Part shown: positions 41,184 to 41,259 of the stretch, in pieces
Numbering within the stretch: position 1 is the first letter of the stretch
Layout: each line of letters opens with the position of its first letter
Source of the DNA: an uncultured Methylococcaceae bacterium
GTDB taxonomy: Bacteria > Pseudomonadota > Gammaproteobacteria > Methylococcales > Methylococcaceae
Assembly (NCBI GenBank): GCA_903859815.1
Contig: CAIOOA010000059.1
Span: forward strand, 1 to 41,259
DNA length: 41,259 nt
Direction: 5' to 3'
The notes under the pieces: generated by a model
What the model was told of the DNA's origin: nothing
What the model saw: the letters and a program-made list of their open reading frames with translations, nothing else
Database searches by the model: none
Translations under genes and position numbers: made by a program

Positions 41184-41259
41184 ATCTACTTTGTACACGG
41201 ATGGTGTGCAAGGCTTGCCTTGCCATAGTTCCCAACTGCTTGCAAACACCAGCAAGGCA

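Noticed and set aside
1-41259. tRNA, rRNA or riboswitch
   Set aside because: No cloverleaf with a GTTCRANYC-type arm, no rRNA-like stretch and no recognised riboswitch core was seen by eye; a covariance-model scan was not possible here.

Overview
The window looks like a chromosomal segment of a free-living gammaproteobacterium of moderate GC. Two PEP-CTERM proteins, a VPLPA-like CTERM protein, many REP-type palindromes and the general gene content would fit a methanotroph of the Methylococcales type. That lineage call is inference: there is no rRNA or lineage-defining gene here.

Region 1 (1-2.8 kb) is the most unusual part. Three imperfect palindromes, each exactly 91 bp from an R''-like box ending in AAC to an R'-like box starting with GTT, are spaced between genes that all read leftward. 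This is the layout of an integron cassette array. To its right, on the opposite strand, lies a short remnant of a tyrosine recombinase carrying the box-II motif LHTLRHSFATHL, wedged between two repeats. The cassettes carry a secreted beta-propeller-like protein with a CTERM tail, a small hypothetical protein and the start of a secreted protein.

Region 2 (2.8-5.7 kb) holds a PEP-CTERM protein, a hypothetical gene preceded by a 42-bp minisatellite, and a repeat-rich noncoding stretch. A second, broken member of the same gene family at 29.5 kb also lies directly downstream of a 42-bp minisatellite.

Region 3 (5.7-14.9 kb) encodes a periplasmic alkyl sulfatase, a DUF3313 lipoprotein, two outer-membrane barrel proteins, and a compact four-gene unit: PLDc_N/SHOCT protein, patatin, GntP-type permease and Cu,Zn superoxide dismutase. 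Region 4 (15-21.8 kb) is a leftward run of overlapping Mrp/Mbh-type antiporter genes (E-F-G-B-C-D plus a second NuoN/L-like subunit) with a GltS Na+/glutamate symporter upstream. It has no large MrpA, and the second large subunit has Ala where the conserved membrane Glu is expected.

Region 5 (22-28.5 kb) has an orphan PBECR2-like nuclease, a transglutaminase-like protease, a glutaminase fused to a STAS domain, a DUF1269 protein, an aldehyde dehydrogenase and a CHRD-domain PEP-CTERM protein. Region 6 (28.5-33.6 kb) is accessory: repeats, the broken paralogue, an AT-rich orphan gene, a REP-associated transposase (RAYT) remnant beside REP-like palindromes, an M20 peptidase and a small membrane protein.

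Region 7 (33.8-35.6 kb) is an AT-rich two-gene module: an ABC/SMC-like AAA ATPase overlapping a small protein with a D-X19-ELK signature of the PD-(D/E)XK nucleases. It ends on top of a truncated TacA-type antitoxin gene and is a candidate undescribed anti-phage defence pair. Region 8 (35.6-41.2 kb) returns to core genes (dihydrolipoyl dehydrogenase, NhaD antiporter, RlmJ), with a TIR/nucleoside-deoxyribosyltransferase-like protein fused to a MAP3K TRAF-binding-like TPR region between the last two.
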